Source: Chrysochromulina tobinii
Lineage: Eukaryota; Haptophyta; Prymnesiales; Chrysochromulinaceae
Assembly: GCA_001275005.1 (NCBI GenBank)
Contig: JWZX01003350.1
Location: 1-64,000, forward strand
Direction: 5' to 3'
Length of the DNA: 64,000 nt
How positions within the stretch are numbered: position 1 is the stretch's first letter; every line of letters starts with the position of its first letter. Position numbers and translations under genes: made by a program. Below, piece by piece: positions 1 through 11,307 of the stretch. The notes beneath the pieces are model-generated. The model was not told the origin of the DNA, did not search any database, and worked only from the letters and a program-made list of their open reading frames with translations.

Positions 1-3000
1 TGCCTCACTGCCTCCAGAAGATTGATCGCGTGAGCTTCGGGCTGCTCTCGATGGAGGAGTACAAGCGCGCGCTCGAGCTCGAGCCGAACATGCCGAGATC
101 GCGCTACAAGCTCGCCATCCCCTTTTTAGGCAAGGACGTGCCCTCCCCTGCCTCCGAGTTCGCGCATCCAGACGTCATCATCGGCCTCTCAGTGCTCGCT
201 TACCGGTACGAGGGGCTGCGCAGCGAGGAGTTTGCGCTGGAGGTCGTTGGGCTCATCCGTTCGGACTTCGAAAAGGAGGTCGGACCTCACGCCCAGCGGC
301 CCTCGTCCAAGCTGTACGAGAAGTGGATTACGCTAGCGGGTGGCGTCATCAAGGGCCGTGAGCAGCTCAGCAGCTCAGCAGCGGCTGCCGGCGCGCCGAG
401 CACGGTGGCTGTCAAGGGCGGCGCCGCGGCCGAAGACGAGGAGGACGACGAGCGCGTGGTCGTGCCTCTCTGGCTGCTCAAGCAATCGAACGACGAGCAG
501 ATGGCAAAGCTGTACAAGCTGCTCTGCAAGCTGCCCGCCACTATTCACTGGTACCTCGACCAAGTCACCTTCCCAGCGTACATGAAGCATCAGAAGGTCA
601 AGATCTCGTCCTCGGGGCAGGAGCTCGGTGGCGCGATGCTCTTCTCGAAGCGGATCGGCTTCTCGGGCACGCCGTCGGACCTGCTGCCCTCAGACCTGGG
701 ACGTTGCGGCTACGAGAAGGGCTCGGACGGCAAGGTGCTGCACACTCTCACCGACCCATCGATCGTGAGCGTCACGTACGCTGAGGAGCATTGGTCTGTT
801 GAGTCGCTGCTCACGCGCATTGCGACGGCGCGTGCGCCCAAGTACCACGCGCTCATCGACACCGGCGCGCTCATCACCGGCAAGACGAACCACGAGGTCG
901 CCGAGTACCTTTTGGCCAACGGGCTGTCGGCCTGGTGCGAGGGCGTCGTCTTCATCGACGAGAGCGACGAGAAGGTGATCCTGGTCAAGGCGACTGGGCG
1001 CGTGCTCAAGCTCTCGCAGTGCGGCATCAGCCTCGAGAAGCGGTTTGCCTTCTACGACCAGATCCACACGACGGGCATGGACATCCAGCACACGCTCACC
1101 GCGCGCGCGGCCCTCACCCTCGGAAAGGACATGGTGTTCCGTGAGCTCGCGCAGGGCGCTTACCGGATGCGCGGCATCGGCATCGGGCAGGGCGTCACCA
1201 TGTTCGTGATCCCCGAGGTGCAGCAGCTCATCAAGCGCCAGCTGAGCAAGGTGCAGGGCTACAATCCCTCCGGGATCGTGAGCGAGGTGCAGACGCTCAA
1301 GGATATTTCGGCCTGGCTCGTCATCAACTCGATGAAGGCCGAGCGCGTGCAGTACAACCAGCTGTGCGCCCAGAACCTCGCCAATATCTGGCGCCAGAAT
1401 GCCTTCGAGATGCTCCTCGACGGCTACCAGCACTTCAAGGTGCGTGAGGATGCCGAAGGCGGTTTCGTCATGGACATGCTGGGCAAGACCTTCAATTCGC
1501 CCACGAAGCCGTACACGCGCACGCCGCGCGACTTCGAGAATAAGGTGATCGGGCTCTACTTCGAGGCTGCCAATAACCGCTCCTCGGACCTATTCAGCGC
1601 GCTGCAGGAGCTGTACGACAAGAATGTCAGCTCCTTCGAGCTCGTGTACGTGTCGCTGTGCGACTCGCAGGAGGCGTACGATCAGCGACGCGGCGCGATG
1701 AAGTGGCTCGCCGTCCCCTTTTCGCACGTGCAGCGGCGCCAGCAGCTCGCGGAGCAGTTCGAGATGTCATCCGAGTCGAATGCCCTCGTCCTGCTCAAGT
1801 CGACCGGCGAGACGATCACTCGCAACGGCGCGCAGGTGCTCAAGCTGGCCAGGAGCTTTGAGCCGTTCGTGCCTAGCCGGGGCCAGCACCTCGAGAGCCA
1901 CGACAACATCTCGCTCGATCCGAGCACGATGAGTGCGCGCACCATCAAGACGATCGCCGGCGTGAACAGCAAGAAGGAGGCCCGGGAGCTCGCCGCAGAC
2001 GCCATCGGCACGGATCCGGACGTGTGCTGTGCGTGGTCGTCACAAGAAAAGATGCTGTACGTGACGAACGGCTGCCTCCACTCGCACCCGGAGCACGGTG
2101 CGCAGAACCTTCGGCACAATGCGCTCTGGACCATGTTCTTCGCCTCGTCAGGTGAGACGAGCGTCGCCAAGCAGCAGCGGCTGGTCGCAGCCGCCGAGGC
2201 AGAGCTGCTGCCAGTGCGCGGCGCGATCGACGCGTGCGTGGGCGCACTCGCGAAGCTGCTGCCACAGGAGAAGGCCGAGATGGCCACATTCTACGAGGCG
2301 CCCAAGCTGCCCGCCGAGGTGCAGGCGGCGCTCCTCGCGGCCGCCGAGGCGCTCAAGACGGCGCGAGAGGCCGTCGCCCTCCTGAAGCAGGCCAAGGGGC
2401 TCGCGGCGTTAGAGGAGGCGCGCTCCGTGCTCGAGCCGCCGCCGGAGCTCGAGGCGGCCGTGGAGGCGGTGTGCACGCTGCTCGAGGAGCGCCCTTACTT
2501 TTACGATGCGCAGTCCCGGCTGCTCAGGAACCCCACAGCGTTCGTGGACAAGCTGCTCGAGTACAACGCGGTGCGGCTGCCACCACTGGCCCGCTCGAAG
2601 CTCACGAGCTTCCTCGCGACGCCTCTCGTGCCCACCACGGCGCCGGCCAACGATGCGCTGCGCACGCTCGCGGCGACGCTGCAGGGCTGGGTGCATGCCA
2701 TCTTCGCCAACGAGGCTGCCGCTGCTAGGAAGGCCGTCGCGATGGACAAGGTGACCGTTACGCCGCAGCTGTCGGCGGTGTGCGAGGCGGTGTGCGACGT
2801 GTTCAAGATTGGGACGGACCGCGAGCCCGTGGGCGACCTGCGCGGCACCCTGATGCTCGCGGCGGCCTTCCCGAATGCTGAGCCCGTCAAATACGAGGCG
2901 ATGGACGCGCTGTATGCTCAGCAGATGGAGCTCGAAGAGCAAAAGCGACAGTACGAGCCGATCTTGGACGACCTGCAAGATGCGATCCGCATCACGATCA

Positions 3001-6000
3001 ATCTGCTCAGGGCCGCACGCCCTGTTCTGATCGACTTGAGCAATCGGTATGCGCACCAGATCGCTGCCGACCTCCTCACCCTCGAGGGCGAGAATGAGGA
3101 GGCTCCGTGGTTGAAGGCCTGTCGGTGCTGCTTCACCGCGCTCTTCTACCTGACGGGAGAGCAGGCGGCACTGGGCGAGAAGGGCAAGAGCGACAAGGAC
3201 AAGACCAACGTGTTTGAGCTCGTGGTGCCCCCCCCGAGCGGCGACCTCAAGCAGGCCGCCTTCCACAAGGTGACGAAACACATGGTCACTAAGGGGTGGG
3301 AGGGGTGGGAGGGAGTCAAGGAGTACACGAGCGAGGAGAACTGGAAGGAGACCGCCGAGCTTGCCGCAGGCCTTGAGCAGTCCAAGGAGAGCGTCGCGGA
3401 GTCCTTCAAGGACAGTCGTGTGCAGCGCATCGGCGGCGAGCAGTTCCAATCCTTCCTAGACCGTGCGACCGAGTACGTGCTCAAGGCCGTCGAGGCGTAC
3501 ACGCTGGCGAGCCACCTGAGCGAGGTCGGTGAGCAGGTTGTGGCGCTTGAGAGTAAGATCGTCGAGGTGCAGCGGCAGATGGAGGGCACGCTCGCAGTTG
3601 AGGACGCCGACGTCGCGGGCGGCGCCTCGAAGAAGGACATTGTCTCCCTGCTGCTCAAGACCAAGCAGGACGGCAGCCAGGCGAGCGTCGCACAGGCTGT
3701 GTGGGCCCTCAAGCACGCCAAGGGGCAGCGCGAGTCGGCACTGCAGATGCTCACCTACCTCTCACTGGCACGGAAGGTGGTAGCCGCCCTGCGCGAGCCG
3801 GCAACGCTGGCCGAGTTTGACCTCGCGTCGGTGCCGCCGTCGACTGAGAACCGAGTGCTGCACGCGCTCCGGGCTGGCGGTGCCACCCTGCGCAAGCAAG
3901 CCGAGAGCTTCATGCGTACCACTACGGCGCTCGGCAAGATCGATGCCTGCAAGAAGCACGCCACCGAGGCCAAGGCCAGCGCGAGCTTTTGGGAGGGTCG
4001 CCCCTTTCTCTTGCCCAACAGCACTGTGTTCATGGAGGTCGTCGATGGAAAGCTTCACGTCGGCACCGCTACGGAAGTTCCCGTAAAGAGCAGCAAGGAC
4101 GGCTCGCAGTGGATATGTGTAGTGCCCGGCGTCGCATATCGAAACTCCACCTGTATGGAAGATCGCTGGGTTCCGCCTCCAGGGAGTTTTGATGGACCTC
4201 GCGCTGGCACCACGACGTTCGATACAACTGGAGCCGTGTGTGTGTCGTGCGACAGCATCATTACCGCTATCAATCGAGTTGGAGTGGATGGCAATTGGCT
4301 CCAAGTCGTCCCCTTTAGCGCTGCTGCTGGCGGCGGCCACTTCGGCGGAGGCGCGCCGGCTTTTTCCAGCGGCGGCTTCGGCGGAGGCGCGCCGGCTTTT
4401 TCCGCCGGCGGCTTCGGCGGAGGCGGGCCGGCTTTTTCCGGCGGCGGCTTCGGCGGAGGCGCGCCGGCTTTTTCCGGCGGCGGCTTCGGCGGAGGCGCGC
4501 CGGCTTTTTCCGGCGGCGGCCACTTCGGCGGAGGCGTGCCGGCTGCTGCTGGCGACAAGCGCACGCACTTCTGGTCGCTAGCAGCAGCCGGCGCGCCCCC
4601 GCCAAAGAGGCCGCCGCCGGAAAACGCCTTCGCGTCTCCGGGCGTGGCCCAGCCTAGCTTCGGAGCGGACCAGCAGGCTCACATGAGCCTCCGGAATATG
4701 AATTATGCCACACTGGCGGATCCGGCAACGGTCAAGGGTACAAAGTATCTTCCCATCATGAAGGATGGCACCGTGCTGTTTGCGAGCAAGGACGACGTCA
4801 AGGTGCCCCAGCATGAGCACATTCTCAGGTTTCATCGCCGTGATCAACGTTTCGTTTGCGACATGTGCAACAGTTCCTTCAGCGGCGGGGGACACACATA
4901 CTTCTGCAGCGCCTGCGACTTTGACGCCTGCCTCGCGTGCGCGTCCAAATTCTTCCCACAGCCTGGCAAGAGCCAGAGCGACTCGCAGCCTGCCAACCTT
5001 GTGAGCGTGGGCGGCAAGAGCAAGGGCGAGGACGGCAGCAAGGAGGGCGAGGAGAAGGTGGCTGTCAAGCTGTCTGCGAGCACGCCGATCAAGTCGGCGT
5101 GCTCGATCGACCCCGACAAGGCGCAGCTGAGCTTCGACGCCGATCGTTCCACTGTGGCCGACATCGACGGCGGCCTGGCAGGCAAGTGGACGCTCAGCTT
5201 CAGCGACGCGTGCGTGTGGCTTCACTTTGAGCCCATTGAAGGCGCCGCGGTCGTCAAGAAGGAGCTCAAGTGGCACCAGACTGAAACGTCCGAGACGCCG
5301 AGCGAGATATCGGAGCTGCCGGGGTGGCAGTTCCAACCGTATGCATCGCACATGGCCGTCCAGACGCTCAAGTGCGACTCGCTCGCGGCCGCGCGCCACC
5401 ACGCAGCGCGCGTCCTACTGTCGGACGAGAGCAAGGGTGATATGTTTGCCGTTTGGATCCAAAGTGCGAACACGCTGTACTTCAAGCAGCCAGCGGGCGC
5501 CTCAATCCCGAAACTCGAGGGCGAGCCGAATCAAGAGGGCGTCGTCACTTTCTTCCACTCGCGGCACACGCCGGTCTTGGACGAAGACGCGACGGCCAAC
5601 CTGGCGAGCGCCGAGGTGTGGCTCGCTCGCTGGACGTTTGCGGTCACCGCCTTCGGGCAGCAGACGGCCATCCTCGAGCAGGCGCGTGAGAAGCTCAAGG
5701 CAGTGCAGCGCGCGAATCAGCGCACCAAGATGACGCGCGCGCTCACGGAGAAGAACCAGATGCTGGAGCTCGAGAAGGAATGCAGCAAGCACGCCATCGA
5801 CAGGGCGCTCTTCCCGCTGGCCGACCCGTGGAGCCTCTTCCCGTGGGAGTTGCAGCTTCGACCCGCTGCGGAGCGTGAGGAGCAGTTGCGTAAGGCAACC
5901 GGGCTGCGCAACCTCGACAGTCTCAAGGTCTTGCTCCGCGATGCCGACTCGCTCGGGCTGACGAAGAGCAGCTCCAAGGTGGTCTTCGAGGCGACGGAGC

Positions 6001-9000
6001 TACGCGACCTGCTGCTGGCAGAAGGGGCTGCATTGAAGCGCTCGGCGTCGACGGTGGGCATCGCAAGCCTGGGTGACTCCGACGACGCGCCGCCCACGCT
6101 ACAGCGCGAGCGCACCGAGCGTGTGCGCGACGCCCTCTTCGTCTTCCTCGAGGATGTGAACAACGACGTGGCCACGAGCGTCCCCCTCGTCGTGCCGTAC
6201 AATCTGAAGCTGCGCGCGCTGCGCGACAAGTTTGGCGCGTTCATACGCTCCAAGGAAGACATGGCGCAGTCCGAGGCCATCCTGAACGCCGTGAGCGCCT
6301 CGAGCCTGGGCGCTGTGGGCGAGATTGAGCAGGAGCAGGAGCGCGAGCAAGAGCAGGAGCAGCAAAAGGAGCAGCAAAAGGAGCAGGAGATCGAGATCGA
6401 GCGCTACGTCGACATGGCGTACCAACGCGAGGACGAGGAGCCCATGCGATGGGCCTTCAGCGCCCTTGGCCGAAAGAGCGGCCCCTCGCACAAGCCGACG
6501 CCCTTTGCGGAGGGAATCTTCTACCCGGCCTCCCAGTTCCGTCTCAACTCGCGCTCGCCGCTCCCCTTCCCTCCCTATTTGGGCGTGAGCCGCAACTCCT
6601 TCAACCTCGAGTGGCACGGCGAGCGTCGGCTGAAGAACTCAATCATGGTGCTCGAATGGTGCCCATCCGTCTCCGAGGTGGCCGCAATGCCGCCGCGCGT
6701 GGCGGTGCTCACGGCCACGCAGTCGGAGCGGCTCAAAAAGTCGCTCGAGCTGCTCGATATCGACCAGAGCGGCGACTTTTCGCGCACGGAGCTCATCGAC
6801 ATGCTGCACTCGGCCGATGATTATGAGCGCAAGGAGGCGGCGACCAAGGCGGCCAAGCTCCTCGCGGATGAGGCGGGGCTCACGGGGCCGGAGATGGAGG
6901 GGCTGCTCTCCGAGAGCGCGGGATCGCTGGGATTCGCTTAGGTTCGATAAGGTACAGGAGCTGCTCACGAGCGGCCGGCTGCGCCCCGAGCAGGACGGCC
7001 GTTACTTTATCCTCCTCTCACTCGCGGAAGCCGAGACGGTCCGGTGCATCATGCACATGCGCCAGGACAAGTCGATCGTCGAGGGCACCGACACGGCGCT
7101 CGCGCTGCGCTGCATCACGGCGCACGACGCCGTCTTCGACGCCACCGCCAACCACCCCGCCTCGCCCGCGTATCAACGAGCGGTCTCGCACAACTGCTTC
7201 CGCTTCCTGGACGGCACGATGCACTTCAAGCCAGCGGAGATCAACATTCTGCTGCGCTCGATCCCGGAGCTGCCGGGCAAGCGCCGCCTCTTCTTCACGA
7301 ATACGATCGGCTGCCGGCGCCGCCTCAAGAAGGAGTGGAAGGACACGCCGCTCGCGAAGCTCTTCTACCTCGAGGATGAGTGGTCGATGCTCAAAGAGCG
7401 CGCGCACGCGGTGCGGCTGCGCGAGGCCATCCGGGCCAAGGGCTGGCGGCTGTACGACGCATTCAACAAGTTCGACGCGAACGACGACGGCTCTCTCTCC
7501 TTTAGCGAAGTGTGGGGGGCGCTCGACTACCTATGCATCAAGGCGACTCCGCAGGACGTGGTCGAGTTCGTGAGCGCCATCTCGGCCGAGGGGCGCATCT
7601 TGTACGAGCAATTCTACGAAGTGCTCTACCCCAAGGCCGAGGAGGAGGTCGAGGGGCAGCCTGGGCAGCCGGCAGAGGAGCCCTTTGAGATCGTGGACAC
7701 AGACGGCGAGCCGAGCCGCGCGGACTCCGAGCATGGCTCCAAGACCTCCGCCAAGGACCCGGTGCTCAGGCCTTCCAAGCCGACGAAGGACCACGGCAAG
7801 CCGCTCATGCCCTCCCGACAGGCCTCGGGCCCAGTGGTGCCACGTGGTGAGGCGGAGCTCGCGGCGCAGTACGAGGCGCTCAAGTCGGCGCGTCAGCGCG
7901 CGACGGCTGAGATCGAGGAGGGGGAGCGTCGCCTCTACGAGCAAGCGAAGCAACGCCTCAACGACGGCATGATGACAGCCGAGTTCGAATGGATCCAGCA
8001 GGCGCGCGACGACGGCTGGGCCAACCCGAAGAGGCTGGCGAGCTGTATCTTCTACGACTTCACTCGTGGCAAGGCGGAGACGCAGGAGGGCGCGCCGTTG
8101 CGCATGGAGGTCCGCCATTTGAGCGGCGGCGGCGGCGTGGGCAAGTGGAAGTTCCAACATGTCGGCAAGCGAGGGTTGTGCACGGTGCCATGCGCTTCGA
8201 TGAGCGGCGCGTGCTACCTCGTGCTTCAGCCACCGATCCGGCGCAACGGCGGCGACCAGGCCAAGGGGGTGAACCTGTACACGCTCACGATGCAGGTGCG
8301 CTTCACACACAGCGGCACCGGTGCGTGGATGAACTACTTTAGCGACCCGATGGAGACGCTGCTGCCACGCGGCTACCTGGCCACGGGGGGATGGGACGAC
8401 CTCTCCCCCAAGATGAAAGGAGCTGCCTTGCCCCGCCGCTCCGCCCCAGATCCATTCGGAGCACCAGCGGTTCCATTTGGCTTCGCATCTTCTCCATTCG
8501 GCGCCCCAGCGGGTCCATTCGGCGCCCCAGCGGCGGGAGGTCTCGCCGGCGGTGGCCTCTTTGGAGCCGCACAGCCGAATTTGTTTGGAGCCGCGCCGTC
8601 TCCATTTGGCACCGGCTTTGGCGGGGCTGCTGCCGGCTTCGGAGCCGCACGTAGGGCCGCGCCGATACTCCGCCGGCAAGCCTGCGCCCCCTTGGCGGGA
8701 GGCCTCGCCGGCGGCGATTCCTCCGAACCTTGCCTCTCCGAGATCATGCTCGGGTCTAAGAAGGACGAGAGCGGCCAGCATATGGTCTTTGCGGGTGGCG
8801 AGGAGCAGGCGTGCTACGGGCCGACGATCCGCCACAACCAATGGCACACGCTCACAGCGACGGTCGACACAGTGAGCGGGACGATGTGCACGTATGTCGA
8901 CGGTGAGCGCACGGGCGAGGCGAAGAGCAAGGAGATGGTCAAGGACGGTCCGTTCGCGCTGCAGTCGCGTCTCGCTTGCTTCTTCACCGAGAAGGCCGTT

Positions 9001-10483
9001 CACGAACAGCAGCTGCTTCAGATCATGGATGAGGCGGTCGTGTCTCAGGTGCGCTCGATTACGGTGCACGGGCGCGTCCTCGACGCTGAAGAGGTGAAGA
9101 AGGAGCACACTGCGCTGCTGTCTCTTCTCATCCGCGACGCTATTTCATCGGCGCCTGCGCCGCTCCGTCTGTTCTTGCGTGAGGCGCACAGGGCGAAGCC
9201 CTTCCTTACGCCAAACGCCGTGGCCAGGTGCGTTACCGCCCAGCTGTCCGACATCGAATCACGCCTCGCTCCGCCCCTCTGGGTGGCGCTCTACGAGCGC
9301 GACTCCGAGCAGGTTGCCGAGCGGCTGGGGGCGCTCCGATCGCACGAGATCGCACAGTGCGCGCGCTGGCGCAAGCGCGAGCCTCGCAGCCACCAGCTGG
9401 CGGACGTGGATGAGTCGAACCCGCCCTATGGCGACACGCTGCTCCACATGGCCGCGTTCGTGGGGCATGAGGAGATGGTGAGTGCGCTGCTCGGCGCAGG
9501 GGCGCGAGCCTCACGCGTAGGCGCGAGCAGCGGATGCTCCGCGCTGCATGCGGCGGCGGCGGCGGATCAGCCCAAGATCTGCAGGCTGCTTCTCGAGGCG
9601 GGTGCCCAGCTGCACACGGCGAGTACGTCCAAGAAGCACACGGCGCTGCACGTCGCGTGCGTCAAGGGGCACGAGGCCGTTGCGCGCGTCCTCGTCGAAG
9701 CAGGCGCGGACCCATACGACCGGTCCGAGGCGGCCGAATCGCCGGTTGAGCTGCTGCGTGCTCACGAGACGGAGCAGTCCAAGGCACTTCTCGTGGCTCT
9801 GGAAGAGCTTTCTCTCGAAGGGGCGGGAGCGGCTGAGGCCGAGGCGGCGGAGGCGGAGGCGGCGGCGGAGGAGGCGGCGGCGATGCCGCTGATGCCACAG
9901 CGCAGCGCATCGATGGCAACGGACGCGAGTGAGGACGAGCCGGAGGATGAGTACCTCAACCCGCGCGTGAAGGAGGAGGACGCTGCACGCCGGCTGAAAA
10001 ATAAGCGGCTCGTGAGGGACGCGGCGCTTGAGGAGGAGGCGGGGCTCGAGAAGCTCTTCGATAGGGCCGTGGGCGGGCGGAGCGGTGGTGGTGGCAGCGG
10101 TGGTGGGCCCCTCACTGCAGGCGATCGCGTCAGGCGTGGTCCGGACTGGAAGTGGAGCAACCAGGACGGCGGGGTGGGCGGCCTCGGGCACTGTCCTCAA
10201 GATCGACCAGTGTGGATTGATTGAGGTCAAGTGGGATAGGACGGGGGGAACGAACTCCTACCGCACCGCGGCCCTCGGTGGCACGGACCTGGTCAGGGCA
10301 TCCTCGACAGGAGGGGACGTCGACGACGGCGACGACGACAACGACGAAGAGGACGGCGGCGGCGGCGGCGGCGGCGGGCTCATCCATGCGTCAACGACGT
10401 CCATCCATGCGGCCACCGCCGACTTCTGGGCCCGTCAAATATCGCACCAGAACGGAGCTCAAGTGGCTGGTCGTTTTGGCTGA
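1..10483 (+). CDS. Giant DUF3638/DUF3645-family protein, 5' partial, two apparent frameshifts
   Basis: The reading frame is already open at base 3, so the start lies outside the window. Near the beginning are LAIPF-GKDVPSP and FAHPDVIIGL, hallmarks of DUF3638/DUF3645 proteins, which databases often label putative ubiquitinyl hydrolases. A helicase-C-like block follows at residues 270-410 (FIDESDEKV, HTTGMDIQ, YRMRGIGIGQ). Next come a G/F-rich repeat (about 1440-1515), a DC1/ZZ-like Cys/His cluster (about 1610-1650), a Gln/Glu coil (about 2105-2130) and an EF-hand (DIDQSGDFSRTEL). The frame stops at 6939-6941, but homologous-looking sequence continues one base over from about 6935: a second EF-hand (DANDDGSLSFSEV), an FG-rich stretch, a LamG-like region (about 8790-9080) and three ankyrin repeats (9420-9770). 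A MIB/HERC2-type domain (GDRVRRGPDWKW ... GTVLKIDQCGLIEVKWD) is split by a second +1 shift near 10165-10175. Both shifts sit next to G runs, so assembly indels are likelier than a pseudogene. The end at 10483 is the stop of the third segment. Confidence 0.8.
4336..4546 (+). repeat. 36-bp tandem repeat encoding G/F-rich units
   Basis: Five near-identical 36-bp units plus partial ones encode FGGGAPAFSGGG-type dodecapeptides inside the DUF3638-family gene. The phase is always kept. The composition resembles the cohesive G/F linkers of nucleoporins and J-proteins. Confidence 0.9.
8450..8655 (+). repeat. Nucleoporin-like FG-rich segment
   Basis: This stretch of the same gene reads as repeated PFGAPA, LFGAA and SPFG motifs spaced 6-12 residues apart, much like the FG repeats of nucleoporins. 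It lies between the EF-hand region and the LamG-like region. Confidence 0.8.
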
Positions 10484-11307
10484 GGCTAGCATGTAACCCT
10501 GAAACCACATAAACAACCATGTGCTGACGACGACAATGACGATGACGTTCGTGGCGCGGCGCGGCGGGTGGGATGGACCTACGTCGCCAACGCATGTGGA
10601 GAAGCAGCGCGGGTCGGGGCTCGGTCGTGTGGGGGGATAAAGGATGTGCCGCGCCCCGGGGCGGGTGCGCGATATGTCGTGTGTTGCGAGCCATGCGCCC
10701 GCACTTTTGAACCCATGTTTTGTGCAGCTCTGTGTGAAACGGCGGTTTCCGAAACCCGAGAAGCATGCCGAGAACAAGGCACCAAACTCACAGTTGAAAA
10801 GGTCGGCGACTTTTCGATTTTGCGCCATGTTTAATGTTTTGGGCAACACAAAACTGCGTTAGGCGCCGCTAGGCGGCGCTGGCGGCAAGCTCAGACGCGT
10901 CGTTTACGGCCCCCTTTGAGCCCGTTTATTTTTGCGTTACTTTCCCATGTCGTGTGCTTTTCACTTTCGTTTCCCAGTAGTTAACGCCCAACATGGCGCG
11001 CATTTCCAGCCTCTCTGGAGCCACCTGTGCGCTGCTAGTGGCTGTGGGATAGTCCCTGGGCCCGACTCATCCTGCATCTTATTCTATCGGCACTAACGGG
11101 CGGGGAATACTCCTAAGATAACACTGATACACTGTTTTCTATTTTCACTTTACAGCTGATCGCCAAGCCACGGTGTCTTAATGCCGCGTAATGGAGTGTA
11201 CAGATCACAGTGTTCTGAATGGAATCGTCTTACTCTGCAGCGTGTCTAGTGCGCGGCCATCATACTGAAGAAGAGATAGATGAAGTTGAAGATGTCTTCT
11301 ACATAGA
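10484..11307. other. Intergenic region between convergent genes
   Basis: There is no convincing coding sequence. Base composition drops after 10.9 kb. The only structure I see is a diverged copy of an element repeated at 32.9 kb (10724-10805) and a short GC inverted repeat near 10862-10885 (GGCGCCGCTAGGCGGCGCT). Confidence 0.6.
10724..10805. repeat. Dispersed repeat, copy 1 (copy 2 at 32924-33002)
   Basis: The two copies share a 20-bp left block (GCAGCTCTGTGTGAAACGGC) and a 3' block ending in CTCACAGTTGAAAAGGTCG, separated by diverged sequence of similar length. They have the same orientation, and no coding sense is conserved. Confidence 0.75.

Noticed and set aside
690-1433. Long minus-strand open frame inside the DUF3638 gene (also 7531-9108, 2409-3449)
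   Set aside because: Antisense shadow of a GC-rich coding strand; composition is Leu/Arg/His-rich with no motif, while the plus strand carries the family domains.
6929-6945. Programmed +1 ribosomal frameshift in the DUF3638 gene
   Set aside because: No slippery codon or stimulatory structure of a known type is visible, and a second shift downstream sits in a similar G-rich context.
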